Positions 1 through 9,189 of a stretch of DNA of 21,313 nt are shown here, one piece after another. Position 1 is the first letter of the stretch. Each line of letters opens with the position of its first letter. The stretch is taken from positions 1 through 21,313 of the forward strand of contig JAQGFW010030829.1 of NCBI GenBank assembly GCA_030463445.1. The letters run 5' to 3'. The notes beneath the pieces are model-generated. The model was given only the letters and a program-made list of their open reading frames with translations. It was not told where the DNA came from and ran no database searches. This stretch comes from Euplotes aediculatus. Its lineage: Eukaryota; Ciliophora; Spirotrichea; Euplotida; Euplotidae. Both the position numbers and the translations under genes were made by a program.

Positions 1-1
1 A

Positions 2-250
2 TTATGCAACACTTTCTAAAGCATTCTTTACCATCCAATCTGACATATTATTTAATCTTATCTTCCAAATGTTGATGTCTTTGTTTTTGTGATAGTCATT
101 CCATCTCGGTTCCAATAAACCAATAAAATCATAAAAAGCAACACTCATCATTACTCCAATTCTACATAATTCATTTCCTGTATAGTATCATTCAAGTGAG
201 TGGAGTGAAAAGAGGTAGTGTTGGGAGTGGTGGCTGTCGTAGACTCAGGC
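2..250 (-). CDS. Candidate C-terminal coding segment, unknown family
   Basis: An 82-codon minus-strand frame is open from 250 to a TAA at 4-2, overlapping the preceding Thr-rich frame in another phase. From about residue 34 on it reads like protein (IGVMMSVAFYDFIGLLEPRW, then DINIWKIRLNNMSDWMVKNA), with Trp, balanced charges and all three Arg codons in this part AGA, as usual in AT-rich ciliate genes. It has no ATG near its open start. The two ATG codons at 151-146 follow the stop of the Thr-rich frame exactly two bases out of phase, so a +2 shift at that stop would join the two. A TATACAG at 195-189 could instead be a 3' splice site. Function unknown. With UAA as Gln the frame would continue out of the window. 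Confidence 0.4.
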
Positions 251-459
251 CTATACAAAGCAAATCACACAACAAATAATAGCACATCCAGTACTGCTAA
301 AGGTAACAAATTATTGGCAGCAAGGTAGTTAATATTTAATTAGGAAATGGTTGTTCAACCCAAATTTAAATCAAAAGCGCGACATTTTCAGGATTGATTA
401 TGGAGGTCATTTTGAAGAGCATAGAGTGGTCCAATTATAAAACAATCAAAAATATTCAT
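151..459 (-). CDS. Candidate membrane protein segment, Thr-rich, unknown family
   Basis: One minus-strand frame runs from an ATG at 459 to a TAA at 153-151 with a single internal TAA (342-340) and three UGA codons that would be Cys in the Euplotes code. The first 39 residues start MNIFDCFIIGPLYAL. After the internal stop come about 15 hydrophobic residues (LAVLDVLLFVVCFAL), a plausible membrane helix, then a Ser/Thr/Pro/His-rich tail (PESTTATTPNTTSF). A pyrimidine-rich stretch ending in TTTCAG lies just before the ATG and could be a 3' splice site. The family is not recognised. The internal TAA could be spliced out, be a frameshift site of the Euplotes kind, or mark a pseudogene. Composition and hydropathy are protein-like, but nothing proves expression. 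Confidence 0.35.
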
Positions 460-716
460 GTCTGAAATAGAAAAAATAGAAGAATCAATTTATAAGCGAT
501 CTTTCATATAAATAGAGAAATATGTTTATTGTATTTAGAAAACTCTATTGAATCTTTTGATTAATGTTAAGAAAATTTAAAATGATGATTTACTAATAAT
601 TGATTATTTTACTAAAAAGACTTGTAACTTTATTTAGAAAAGTATGCATTTATTTTTTGCGTTATCATATTTTAATGACAATTTCAAACTCTCTTAGTGC
701 TTTATAAATCATATAA

Positions 717-1071
717 GAGTTGAAAAATATACCATTTTTATTTATTCTTATTTTAATGTCGTATTTTTATTTATCTGATGCTAATGTTGAGCGTATTCAG
801 CAATTTATTAAATATAATTTGACATTGAAGTAAATAGACAGTTAAAAGTCTGAATAAAGTATTCAAATCAAGAAGTTTAGAGATTTATTTCTTAAGTTTA
901 CAATTCCTATTAACTATCATAGCTTATTGTTCAACTGAAACAAATCAGGGATGATATAAGACATCGCAAAAGGTAATTGAAATTACAAAAGCTTTAGCTA
1001 GCAAACTTATTTTTTTATGGATGAAACTAATTTTTAAATCAGTTTTTTTATTTATGTTTATTTATAAATAA
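717..1071 (+). CDS. Weak coding-like frames, plus strand
   Basis: Two successive plus-strand frames look protein-like. 717-833 has an ATG at 756, a hydrophobic start (PFLFILILMSYFYL) and then SDANVERIQQFIKYN, ending AAG-TAA. 838-1071 is open for 77 codons with one UGA and contains YKTSQKVIEITKALASKLIF, ending AAA-TAA. The frames are offset by one base, and overlapping frames are also open, so the choice is uncertain. Open runs of this size are expected a few times by chance at this base composition if UGA is sense. No family is recognised. It could be a decayed gene or chance. Confidence 0.2.
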
Positions 1072-1178
1072 CTACATAGAAGGCATGATTGTAAATCCAA
1101 ACAATTTGGACAAGAACTCATAGTTCTTTTTTTAATACGCTCAGAAATAAGTAATTGAATAAAGCATAGCTTGCAATT

Positions 1179-1409
1179 TTAAAATAATAATAAAATTCGA
1201 ATTTTAAAAATATTGATAATCAGGCAATCATACAAAATTCAAGAAATTATATCAAGAAATCTTTTGAAAATGATGTGTTTCTTATCAACTCATCTGAAAA
1301 TCACTCTATTGATAAATCGTACAAATTTTAATATTTTTCAATAAGCGAAAGAATGATCAACGAAATATTTAATAATATTAAAAGTATAACTATTTATTTT
1401 AGTTGTCAT
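1179..1409 (-). CDS. 76-codon frame requiring UGA as Cys
   Basis: It runs from an ATG at 1409 to a TAA at 1181-1179 with no internal TAA or TAG and three UGA codons, so it is open only if UGA is sense. The start MTTKINSYTFNIIKY lies in the left edge of tandem copy 1. The rest (for example FVRFINRVIFRCVDKKHIIF) comes from unique sequence left of the duplication. It is basic and rich in Ile/Phe. The same start in copy 2 leads into a different tail (2874-3065). No family recognised. It may be the original context of a gene cut by the duplication, or chance. Confidence 0.3.
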
Positions 1410-1700
1410 GTTTGGTAATCGCTAATTATCACACAATATATATTTAAATCTTATTTAAACAGTTAAAAGACTCTTTCTGTCTTCTCTAAAATAAGTTGTT
1501 TCCTTCTGGCTGCTGTAGTAGTTCAAAGTTTCCAAAAAGAAAATAACTAATAGTTAATAAAATAGCATGCCAGTTTAAGTCCAAATCAATATTTGAGCTT
1601 ATGATGCATATTTTGTTTCTAATATTAGAATTAATTGACTGTCCAATAGATTCAGATTGCTTCTAACCAACTCTTCGAATGTTGCTGCTGATAGTTCCAT
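1410..1700 (-). pseudogene. Decayed coding-like segment in tandem copy 1
   Basis: From an ATG at 1700 the minus frame reads MELSAATFEELVRSNLNLLD and on for 33 codons, then me a TAA. Later in the same phase come an ATG at 1568, the protein-like stretch QKETTYFREDRKSLL, and the ATG at 1409 of the next frame. Between 1700 and 1409 the phase has four TAA and one TAG but no UGA, so it would be one open frame only if UAA/UAG were Gln. Comparison with copy 2 gives about 8, 7 and 4 changes at codon positions 1, 2 and 3, with no third-position excess. The copies have therefore evolved without visible protein-level constraint, which favours a dead sequence under either code. Confidence 0.35.
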
Positions 1701-1726
1701 TTTCAATAAAGTTTGCAAAGCTAATG

Positions 1727-1930
1727 TCAATTTACGAGTGATCTCTGAATACAGAGATCAATTAGAGGCATGAAATCTTGTTGGAGAAGATAATTAATTC
1801 TCAATAAAAGGCTATCATTATTTAAAATACATTTGGTGTTTAGACCTGAATGGTTATTGGCTTTGCTATCATATAGGGATTCAGTAAATTTATTGAAATT
1901 AGAGTTTATATTACAAGAGATGATATTCAT
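1727..1930 (-). pseudogene. 67-codon frame in copy 1, disrupted in copy 2
   Basis: The minus frame starts MNIISCNINSNFNKFTESLY and ends near DFMPLIDLCIQRSLVN; if UGA is Cys it goes two codons further. In copy 2 (about 3377-3585) the same start is found but the Cys codon TGT is TGA, a silent change in the Euplotes code, and a length change shifts the phase midway. The loss of phase in one copy argues against a maintained gene. Function unknown. Confidence 0.25.
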
Positions 1931-2873
1931 TAGTATCCAATAAAATAAGCATTGTGTCTAAAAGCTTTACTTTGCATCATTTATTTAAAAAATATTTTTT
2001 ATTATATATAAAATACTCTTGAGTATAATTTATTTAAAAAAAAAAACTTATTTTGAAATAAAGAAAGAAAAGACTATTTAAAATTAAATTAACGATTTAA
2101 AAGATTTATAATTTAGTTTATTATTCTTATCTCTTTATTCAAAATATACTCACAATTTTTGCTAAAGTTTTTCAAGTACTTTTTTATGAAGAGCATAAAA
2201 TTCTAAATAATATCTGACTTCAAAGACTGTATTTTATAATATATTTTCTCTTAATTTAAACTAATAATTAGAGAGAAAAAATTAATTTGAACCAAATTTT
2301 GTCAATTTTGTCAATTTTAAATCGCTTTCAAATTCATAATAATCAATTATATAATTTCCAGCTTTTTTTGATCTCACTATCTCATAGTAGTATAATGTTT
2401 TTAGACTTAATATGGGAATAATCAGCCTTAAAATTCTTTTAAAAAACTTTTATGTAGTTCTAACTATCTACGTGCAAGTAAATATAAAAGCTTTATAATA
2501 TATTTAAAGTTAAATACCTTCGAAAATAAAAAATTTAAAACTTTTATTCTTTGTTCCTACATTTGAATTGCTTGATATAATTTATTGATATTTTGATGGA
2601 AATAAAAGACAAAAAGATGAGCCATCAGTAATAAGAGCATCGCTTTAATAACTTTCTTTATTTTTAAACAAACTTATAACATATTTAAATATGGTTATTG
2701 TTTCTAATAACAATCTGTGAAATTTCAAAAAATAGTTATCTTCAATCAGTAACCGAGAATAGTGCTTTTATGTACTTCGACTCAGTGATTTTATAAAATA
2801 AAAAGATTATTCTGTTTGAGTAATTTAATGGAGAATCTATTATGAACTTTTGAAAAAATAGTTTTAAATAAAT

Positions 2874-3065
2874 TTAATATATCTTCTCATATCCACCAAT
2901 TCCTCCTTCTCTCACAATATTGTATATGTTTTTATATTTGACTTTAATGTCTTTAGTGAATTCATACTCATGCTTAATCGCAAATTTTCTATTACTTATA
3001 CTACTGAAAAGACTATGAATATATTTAATAATATTTAAAGTATAACTATTTATTTTGGTTGTCAT
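2874..3065 (-). CDS. 63-codon frame spanning the tandem junction
   Basis: The ATG at 3065 and the first ~14 codons (MTTKINSYTLNIIK) lie in the left edge of copy 2. The frame then crosses the junction near 3021 into the right edge of copy 1 and ends with NIVREGGIGGYEKIY and TAA. The right edge of copy 2 (4517 to about 4675) keeps the same tail with mostly conservative changes (EYEFSKYIKV for EYEFTKDIKV, GGYERIY for GGYEKIY). The Gly-rich end is distinctive, but I do not recognise a family. The fusion of start and tail is a product of the duplication. Confidence 0.3.
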   Translation of the reverse strand: MTTKINSYTLNIIKYIHSLFSSISNRKFAIKHEYEFTKDIKVKYKNIYNIVREGGIGGYEKIY

Positions 3066-3356
3066 GTTTGGTAATCACTAATTATCACACAATATATATT
3101 TAAATCTCTTTTAATCAGTTAAAAGAATCTTTCTATCTTCTCTAAAATAAGTTGCTTCCTTCTGGAAGTTGTAGTAGTTCAAAGCTTCCAAAAAGACAAT
3201 AACCAATAGTTTATAAAATAACATGCCAGTTTAAGTTCGAATCAATATTTGAGCTTATGATACATATTTTGTTTCTAATATTCGAATTAATTGACTGTCC
3301 AATAGATTCAGATTGCTTCTAACCAACTCTTCGAATGTTGCTGCTGATAGTTCCAT
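3066..3356 (-). pseudogene. Decayed coding-like segment in tandem copy 2
   Basis: This is the counterpart of 1410-1700, same length and phase. It starts with the same 20 residues (ATG at 3356). One TAA of copy 1 is AAA here (after MLFY), and a CGA of copy 1 is TGA here, just upstream of the MTTKIN start at 3065. The NYYNFQKEATYFREDRK stretch is conserved with several replacement changes. It is not recognisable as a known family. Confidence 0.35.
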
Positions 3357-4516
3357 TTTAATAAAGTTTGCAAAGCTAATGTCAATTTACGAGTGATCTC
3401 TGAATACAGAGATCAATTAGAGGTATGAAATCTTGCTGGAGAAGATAATGAATTCTTTCTAAAAAGGCTATAATTATTTAATATACACTTGGTGTTTAGA
3501 ACTGAATGGTTATTGGCTTTGCTATCATAGAGAGATTCAGTAAATTTATTGAAATTAGAGTTTATATTTCAAGAGATGATATTCATTAGTATCCAATAAA
3601 TAATCATTGTGTCTAAAAGCTTTACTTTGCATCATTTATTTAATAAAGATTTTTTATTATATATAAAATACTCTAGAGTATAATTTATAATAAGAATTAT
3701 TTTGAAATATAGAAAAAAGACTATAAAAAATTAAATTAATGACTTAAAAGAATTATTATTTAGTATATTATTCTTATTTCTTTATTCAAAATATACTCAT
3801 AATTTTTATTATAGTTTTTCAAGTACTTTTTTATGAATAGCATAAAATTCTTAATAATATCTGACTTCAAAGACTGTATTTTATAATATATTTTCTCTTA
3901 ATTTATACTTATAATTAGAGAAAAATATTTATTTGAACCAAATTTTGACTATTTTCACAATTTTAAATCGCTTTCATATTCATTACAATCAATTATAAGA
4001 TATCCAACTTTTTTTTGATCTCACTATCTCATAGTAATTTAGAACTTTTAGACTTTATAGAAAATAATCAGCCTTAAAATTCTTTTAAAAAACCTTTATG
4101 TAGTTCTAACTATCTACGTGCAAGTAAATATAAAAGCTTAATATATTTAAAGCTAAATACCTTCAAAAATAAAAAATTGAAAACTTTTATTCTTTGTTCC
4201 TACATTTGAATTGCTTGATAAAACTTATTGATATTATGATGGAAATAAAAGACAAAAAGATGAGCCATCAGTAATAAGAGCATCGCTTCAATAACTTTCT
4301 TTATTTTTAAACAAACTTATAACATATTTAAATATGGTTATTGTTTCTAATAACAATCTGTGAAATTTCAAAAAATAATTATCTTCAATCAGTAACCGAG
4401 AATAGTGCTTTTATGTACTTCGACTCAGTGATTTTATAAAATAAAAAGACTATTCTATTTGAGTAATTTAATGGAGAATCTATTATGAACTTTTGAAAAA
4501 ATAGTTTTAAATAGAT

Positions 4517-4675
4517 TTAATATATCCTCTCATATCCACCAATTCCTCCTTCTCTCACAATATTATATATGTTTTTTATATTGACTTTAATGTATTTACT
4601 GAATTCATACTCATGCTTAATCGCTAATTTTCTATTACTTATATTACTAAAAAGACTATGAATATATTTGGCGAG
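4517..4675 (-). pseudogene. Second copy of the GGIGGYE-ending tail
   Basis: The minus frame reads KYIHSLFSNISNRKLAIKHE and continues to NIVREGGIGGYERIY with TAA at 4519-4517. It matches the end of the frame at 2874-3065 but lacks its MTTKIN start, because the sequence to the right of the duplication is unrelated. No start codon is available, so it is a fragment. Confidence 0.3.
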
Positions 4676-4740
4676 CAATTAACTTCGAGTTGATCAAGGT
4701 CCAACTGACTTTTATCTGAGTCTCTTGTTTTTTCTTGTAG

Positions 4741-5109
4741 GACATAACTACTTTAACAACTCTCATATCAGCAAAAGACCAAGCGGAAGGCCGATGACGT
4801 AGGCTCAAGATTATGAGACAAATAGATCGGTATGTTTTGAATACATTTATAAGTTCAGAAGTCAAAAATTTAAATAAAGTAGGAAAGGTCGACGAGATAA
4901 GGCAAGAGTGGACAATACAAACCAAAGCAGTGCAAAAAGAAAAATATGCCTTGCAGTCACTTTTCATTTCTCACAAGAAATTAGTAAGGTTTCAAACATG
5001 GCTGGCAGCACATAGGATTGATCATCTTCTGTGTTCGCAATTTTTAGAACCACGATATCAGCAAATCATTCGGAGTAGGACCCGAATGTTTATAAGGAGT
5101 AGCCGATAA
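4741..5109 (+). CDS. Candidate basic protein segment, unknown family
   Basis: A 122-codon plus-strand frame opens right after CTTGTAG (4734-4740), a possible 3' splice site, and ends with TAA at 5107-5109. It contains one UGA (4795), and the first ATG is at 4813. Residues are charged and mixed (for example SSEVKNLNKVGKVDEIRQEW and QEKYALQSLF-like stretches). The segment is visibly less AT-rich than its surroundings and starts just beyond the right edge of the tandem duplication. Arg codons are mixed CGN/AGR, unlike the AGA-biased frame at 8600-9187, which weakens the case or suggests a different origin. A minus-strand frame over 4656-4967 is also open, and I regard it as the shadow. No family recognised. 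Confidence 0.3.
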
Positions 5110-5643
5110 ATTCTGCAAGGTTTTAGGCTTGCAACATATTAAAACAATGAGTGTACAAAAATGCAAGAATTTTTAGGTAAGAGAATGGGGCTATTTTGAA
5201 TAAAAATTTAAGGACAATCTTTGAAATTGATCCCTCACGAGGAAATGATGCTTAATATTTACAGAACCATTATTAACAGACTCTCTCTATTTTTAATTAA
5301 GAAAAATACGATTTTATTATTGCTTATTTTTATATTAATATATTACAAATTCAGTCTATCAAACTAATTTTTAATATAAAATTTATCTTGATTTACTTAA
5401 TTTGAATTGAAATAGTAATTTTAGAATAATATTATTTTAATTATATCAAATTAAAATAGTTTGAATACTAATTATGATCTATTATATATAATATATTTTG
5501 TCCAAATAAATAATCTTCAAGTTTTTTTATTCATAAAATAATTGAAATTTACATTAAAAATTTTGAGTAATATAATTTTAAACTTAATTATAATTTAATG
5601 ATTTGTGGACATGTTTTTAGCATTTACTTAAATTTTCTGATAG
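5110..5643. other. AT-rich stretch, short frames only
   Basis: 5161-5367 has one plus-strand phase with a single TAA (5209-5211) and a hydrophobic Leu/Ile-rich end that could be a membrane segment, but such runs are expected from the base composition. A GTAAGA follows TTTTTAG at 5175 and could be a splice donor. Nothing else is supportable. Confidence 0.5.
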
Positions 5644-5871
5644 AATATTTTGAATAAATTGAATATTAAACTAAACAAATTTTTCTCAGCTCTGATTAAA
5701 TTTTATCAAATCGTTCAAAACTTAGTATATTTTGTGACCTGATATTTAAAACTACAATATTTATTGTTACATTACTCTAATTGGTTTAACCTATCAGAAT
5801 ACTTCAAAGATCTAAGTAGTATCAGTCGCTTACTCTCAATTCTGGCTTCAATCCATCCGTGCAAAGCTTAA
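5644..5871 (+). CDS. 75-codon frame, possible coding segment
   Basis: The plus frame is open from a TAG at 5641-5643 to TAA at 5869-5871, with one UGA and no ATG. The C-terminal part (WFNLSEYFKDLSSISRLLSI, then LASIHPCKA) is more protein-like than the Ile/Phe/Lys-rich start. The minus strand is also open over part of it if UGA is Cys. A frame of this length is expected by chance a few times in 21 kb of such DNA. Function unknown. Confidence 0.2.
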
Positions 5872-5909
5872 GATATTTATTTGAATCTCTATATTAAAAA
5901 TTGATGAAA

Positions 5910-6284
5910 TTAAATAATATGGTTAGAATAGTTGGAAATGCAATTAATAATAAATATGTGGTGTAACTGAATAAAAGCAACTACCAATAACTGATACCTG
6001 TCAACAACTATCCTGAACTGAGTGCTCTCTAATAGCTCTTTGCTTTCAGATTCCAGTTCGATATCAAAATAATACATCTTCTTTCGAATATTGTTTACTT
6101 TTAATGTTTGGTCGTTTTTTCAAAAGTAAATGTATTTTAAAAATTTGCCATTTATTATTGTAAATCAAATTTTAGAATTCTGTTTGTAAAACCTAATTTG
6201 TGTAATAAAGTTGTGTGGCGGAATCAAGTGGAAGTGATCAAAGGCAGCAAGCTGCAAGTTCCTGCTCGCGAGTACAGACTTAGT
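5910..6284 (-). CDS. 124-codon candidate exon, unknown family
   Basis: The minus frame is open from just after a TAG at 6287-6285 to TAA at 5912-5910, with no other TAA/TAG and two UGA codons. The segment starts after TTTTAGTTATAG, which could be a 3' splice site, and has no ATG near its beginning (internal ATG around KKMYYF). It reads as a mixed-charge protein: FDHFHLIPPHNFITQIRFY, then IINGKFLKYIYF, then MYYFDIELESESKELLESTQ. The last ~35 codons are more hydrophobic and AT-rich, and a GTATCAG could act as a splice donor before them. A plus-strand frame is also open under a UAA/UAG=Gln code but is Ser/Phe-rich, as an antisense shadow would be. Not recognised. Confidence 0.4.
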
Positions 6285-6289
6285 CTATA

Positions 6290-8599
6290 ACTAAAATTAG
6301 ATGGTGCTGCTTTATTAAAACTAACTGCAGGCTAAGCTTCAAATGAATTTAATGCATATTTTATTAAGTGATTGTCAACTGCAACTCCAAATTAAAATAT
6401 CTGTTAATTTTATAAATATCAAGGCAGAGTTGATTCAAAAATGTCGAAATGCTATCAAGCATTTATTTGACTAAAGAAAGCTTATTTTAATAATTGCAGT
6501 ACAAGTATTTATATTTACTAAGAATATAGGTTTGAAGTACTTATTTAAATGCTAATTTATAATTTTGCAAGTATATTCTTTTATTTTTTATTGGGCATAA
6601 ATTTAAATTATAACCCTAATCAGCTGTTTATTTTATTTAAAATTTTACTTATAAAATGTTGAAATTTAATAGAAATTTGATATTGAATAATAGGTAACAA
6701 CAGTATTATATGATTTTTAAATAAACTAACATTTTAGTTTTCAAAATAATTTGAATTAAGTACATATTTAATTTAAAATATAATGCTTTTGGTATTATAA
6801 AAAAAAACTAAAAGATAAAGATCAGTTTTGCATGTTTAAGTTATACTTAATCTTATTTAAAATCATAACTATTTAAGTTTTTATTAAATACATTTTGCTT
6901 TTTGTTTTATTATGATATTTTTATTAAGTTTTTAAAGTTTATGCATCAATCAAATAGGCTTTAATTATTATTTATGTTATATAATATTTTTTTTTAATAA
7001 TTTAAATTTTAGCGGAGAACTAATAAGAAAGTACTTTACCTAGTTTAAACTGAGAGTAAAAAATGGAAGGAGGGAGAAAGAAAAAAAAATAAGTTAATTA
7101 TTAAGTATAAAGTAAAGACATTATGTAAAAAAAATAAATAGTATTTAAAATTTTAATAAAACTAAATAAATTTTAAATTAATTTATTTGAATAATTAATG
7201 CATAGTAGCATAATTATACTTTTGTAATTTTTTTAATTTAACTCCACAAAATTTAGGATTTTTTGATCAAAAGCATTTTACATTTATTTTTTAATAAACA
7301 ACTTTGTGAATCTTACAAAATTAACTTTATTTTCATTTTATCAAAAAATAATGAGGGTAGCAATCTTTTCTTCAGTTTAATTACATAAATTGTATTCAAA
7401 TCTTTATTCTCTAAACTTTTAAGAAGTGCATACTCATAAAGTTTCTGTAGAATAACCTCAATTAAATTTATTTTATTTATCCTGATTTTGTATTATTATT
7501 AATTCTATCATTCTTTAATTATTTAATAGGTTCTTCTACACTTTGTCAATAATGCATCTAGAAATAATATTACATTATCAGCTCCTTATAATCATATTTT
7601 ATTAAATCCTACTGATATATTTGATATGCATTTTGACAAATATTTATTTCATAAAGATTAATCATAATTTCATTACAATTTTAGTTTAATAGCTCAATAT
7701 TTAAACAGAATTTATCTGGTCGATATTTATTATGAATAAAATATTAAAAAATTAAAGTCAACATGAATAAATTCAAGATCATAGTTAAATATTTTTTATT
7801 GAATATTAAATTAAAAATAAAATATTTATCAAATATCTTTAAACTGTATAAATATACATATAATTTAATAAATTACTTTAATAACTATAAATGATTAATA
7901 ATAAAAATCAAAATCGTTTGTATAAATATTATTTATTACTTGCTTTAAACAAATGTAAAATATAATATTCTAAAAAATTAATACTCGATGATTTTATAGC
8001 TTTAACTTCCTTTAAATCAAATAATTACCTGATTGTTATACTTTTGACTTCTTACAAATCATACTTCATTTTTAAGGTAATACTTTGGTCCAACTCATAA
8101 TATGTATCCTCTATTTGATGAAAATTTAGAGCAATAAACGAAGATATAATACATCTAGCTTTCTAATTATTCATAATTTCTGATTTTAACTAAATAAGTA
8201 TAAACTATATTTAAATAATGTATGATTATTTAAAAAAATAAATAATTATTAAAAATAAATGACATTAAACATTCAATTTAACACTCAATAAGATAATCAT
8301 AACCACTACAAACCATAACTATAATTTATCAAACGTAATTTAAATTTTAGTTTATTTATCAATATTTCTTACCTGTCTTTTGAAACTTTATGTGGATTTG
8401 ATAATTCATTCTTTTTTGCAATTTGAACTAATAATTAAAATATAAGTTAATTACATTGATTATAAAAATGAGTGATACTTGACGATGGTAATAGTTAGCG
8501 CACAAACAGCAAATATAAGTCAATAATAATCTTTATTATCTTTCACCTTTCATCATATCCTTATTTTTAACTGATGTCAACACAAGTCAATATACTTCG
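6290..8599. other. AT-rich DNA with little coding signal
   Basis: Long A/T runs, many TTTAAA and AATAAT words and dense stops in all frames. The only frame I would point to is the minus-strand one at 7313-7492, listed separately. I see no tRNA-like clover, tandem repeat or telomere-like tract. Confidence 0.6.
7313..7492 (-). CDS. 59-codon frame without any stop or UGA
   Basis: The minus frame is open from 7492 to TAA at 7315-7313. It contains IEVILQKLYEYALLKSLENK and DLNTIYVIKLKKRLLPSLFF, amphipathic and basic, and uses no UGA. There is no ATG at the start and no recognised family. It is isolated in AT-rich DNA, so it may be a gene segment, a fossil or chance. Confidence 0.2.
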   Translation of the reverse strand, partial: YKIRINKINLIEVILQKLYEYALLKSLENKDLNTIYVIKLKKRLLPSLFFDKMKIKLIL

Positions 8600-9187
8600 C
8601 TACCATAAACTTGTATCAATATTCTTTTCTGACCCCCGTGCCAAATAATATCTGGTATTGTTTAAATAAGTAAAGAGTGTGTATTCTGTGTGAGTGTCTA
8701 CGGGTTTGCTAATTTTTAATTCAGATTTCTCTCCGAAATACAGCACAATTGGGTCAAATATACTTTTAACAGGACTCATTCCTAACTTTAGAAACTCATT
8801 TATATCAATTCAATCTATCTCTCTAATATCTTCATATATTAATGCTCTACTCTCAGCTGTCCAGTATAAAATAAAAGGGAGGTTGGGTTTGAATTTGTGG
8901 GTCAGGGAGTGTCTGCCAAAAGAATACTGGGTTTCTTGCTCACTAACCATCTCAGAGTACTTTTCTTTAGAAAATTTTTTGAAGTATTCATCATTTGAGA
9001 AACAACAGGTATTAATTTCGAAGTTTTGGATTAATTGACTTTGTCCTGAAGGTCTTATTTCAAAACTATATCTCCATGAATTTGCTTGAGAGTATATTGG
9101 GTGCCATGAGCTATAAGATAAGAATAACAGGAAGTTTGGGTATCGAGTAGAATGGTGGCTGGAAACAACACTAATTTTAATGTATTT
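8600..9187 (-). CDS. 195-codon coding segment, family not recognised
   Basis: This is the strongest coding signal in the window. The minus frame is open from 9187 to a TAG at 8602-8600 with no other TAA/TAG, where about ten would be expected by chance, and with one UGA at residue 126 (REID-UGA-IDINEF). Six of eight Arg codons are AGA and all six Gln codons are CAA/CAG, which argues against UAA/UAG=Gln. The sequence is a balanced, charged, apparently soluble protein: residues 36-50 NSWRYSFEIRPSGQS, 75-100 Lys/Glu/Ser-rich, 101-112 NLPFILYWTAES, 130-150 EFLKLGMSPVKSIFDPIVLY, 160-180 KPVDTHTEYTLFTYLNNTRY. There is no ATG before residue 80. TTGTTTCCAG near 9163 could be a 3' splice site, so this is probably an exon or gene segment rather than a whole gene. 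No domain recognised. Confidence 0.6.
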
Positions 9188-9189
9188 TT

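Larger units (their letters stand above)
1365..4663. repeat. Head-to-tail duplication of a ~1.65 kb unit
   Basis: Copy 1 spans about 1365-3020 and copy 2 about 3021-4663 (about 1656 and 1643 bp). The hexamer ATATTT occurs at the left edge (1365), the junction (3021) and the right edge (4664). Over a 291-bp stretch compared codon by codon (1410-1700 against 3066-3356) there are about 19 substitutions and no indels, roughly 7% divergence. Small indels occur elsewhere, such as a GTCAATTTT repeat near 2300 present only in copy 1. I see no terminal inverted repeats and no transposase, so this looks like a segmental tandem duplication rather than two insertions of a mobile element. Confidence 0.9.

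Noticed and set aside
1365-4663. Tandem unit as a DNA transposon with inverted ends
   Set aside because: The two edges are not reverse complements of each other beyond trivial AT matches, and no transposase is seen.
4656-4967. Minus-strand frame of 103 codons
   Set aside because: It overlaps the charged plus-strand frame, is hydrophobic and Ser-rich, and ends inside the tandem repeat in a phase unrelated to the repeat's own frames.
8694-9038. Plus-strand frame of 114 codons, open in the standard code
   Set aside because: It lies opposite the 195-codon minus frame, which has the better residue composition, AGA-biased Arg and far fewer stops over a longer span. The plus frame is Ser/Ile/Leu-rich, as antisense shadows are.
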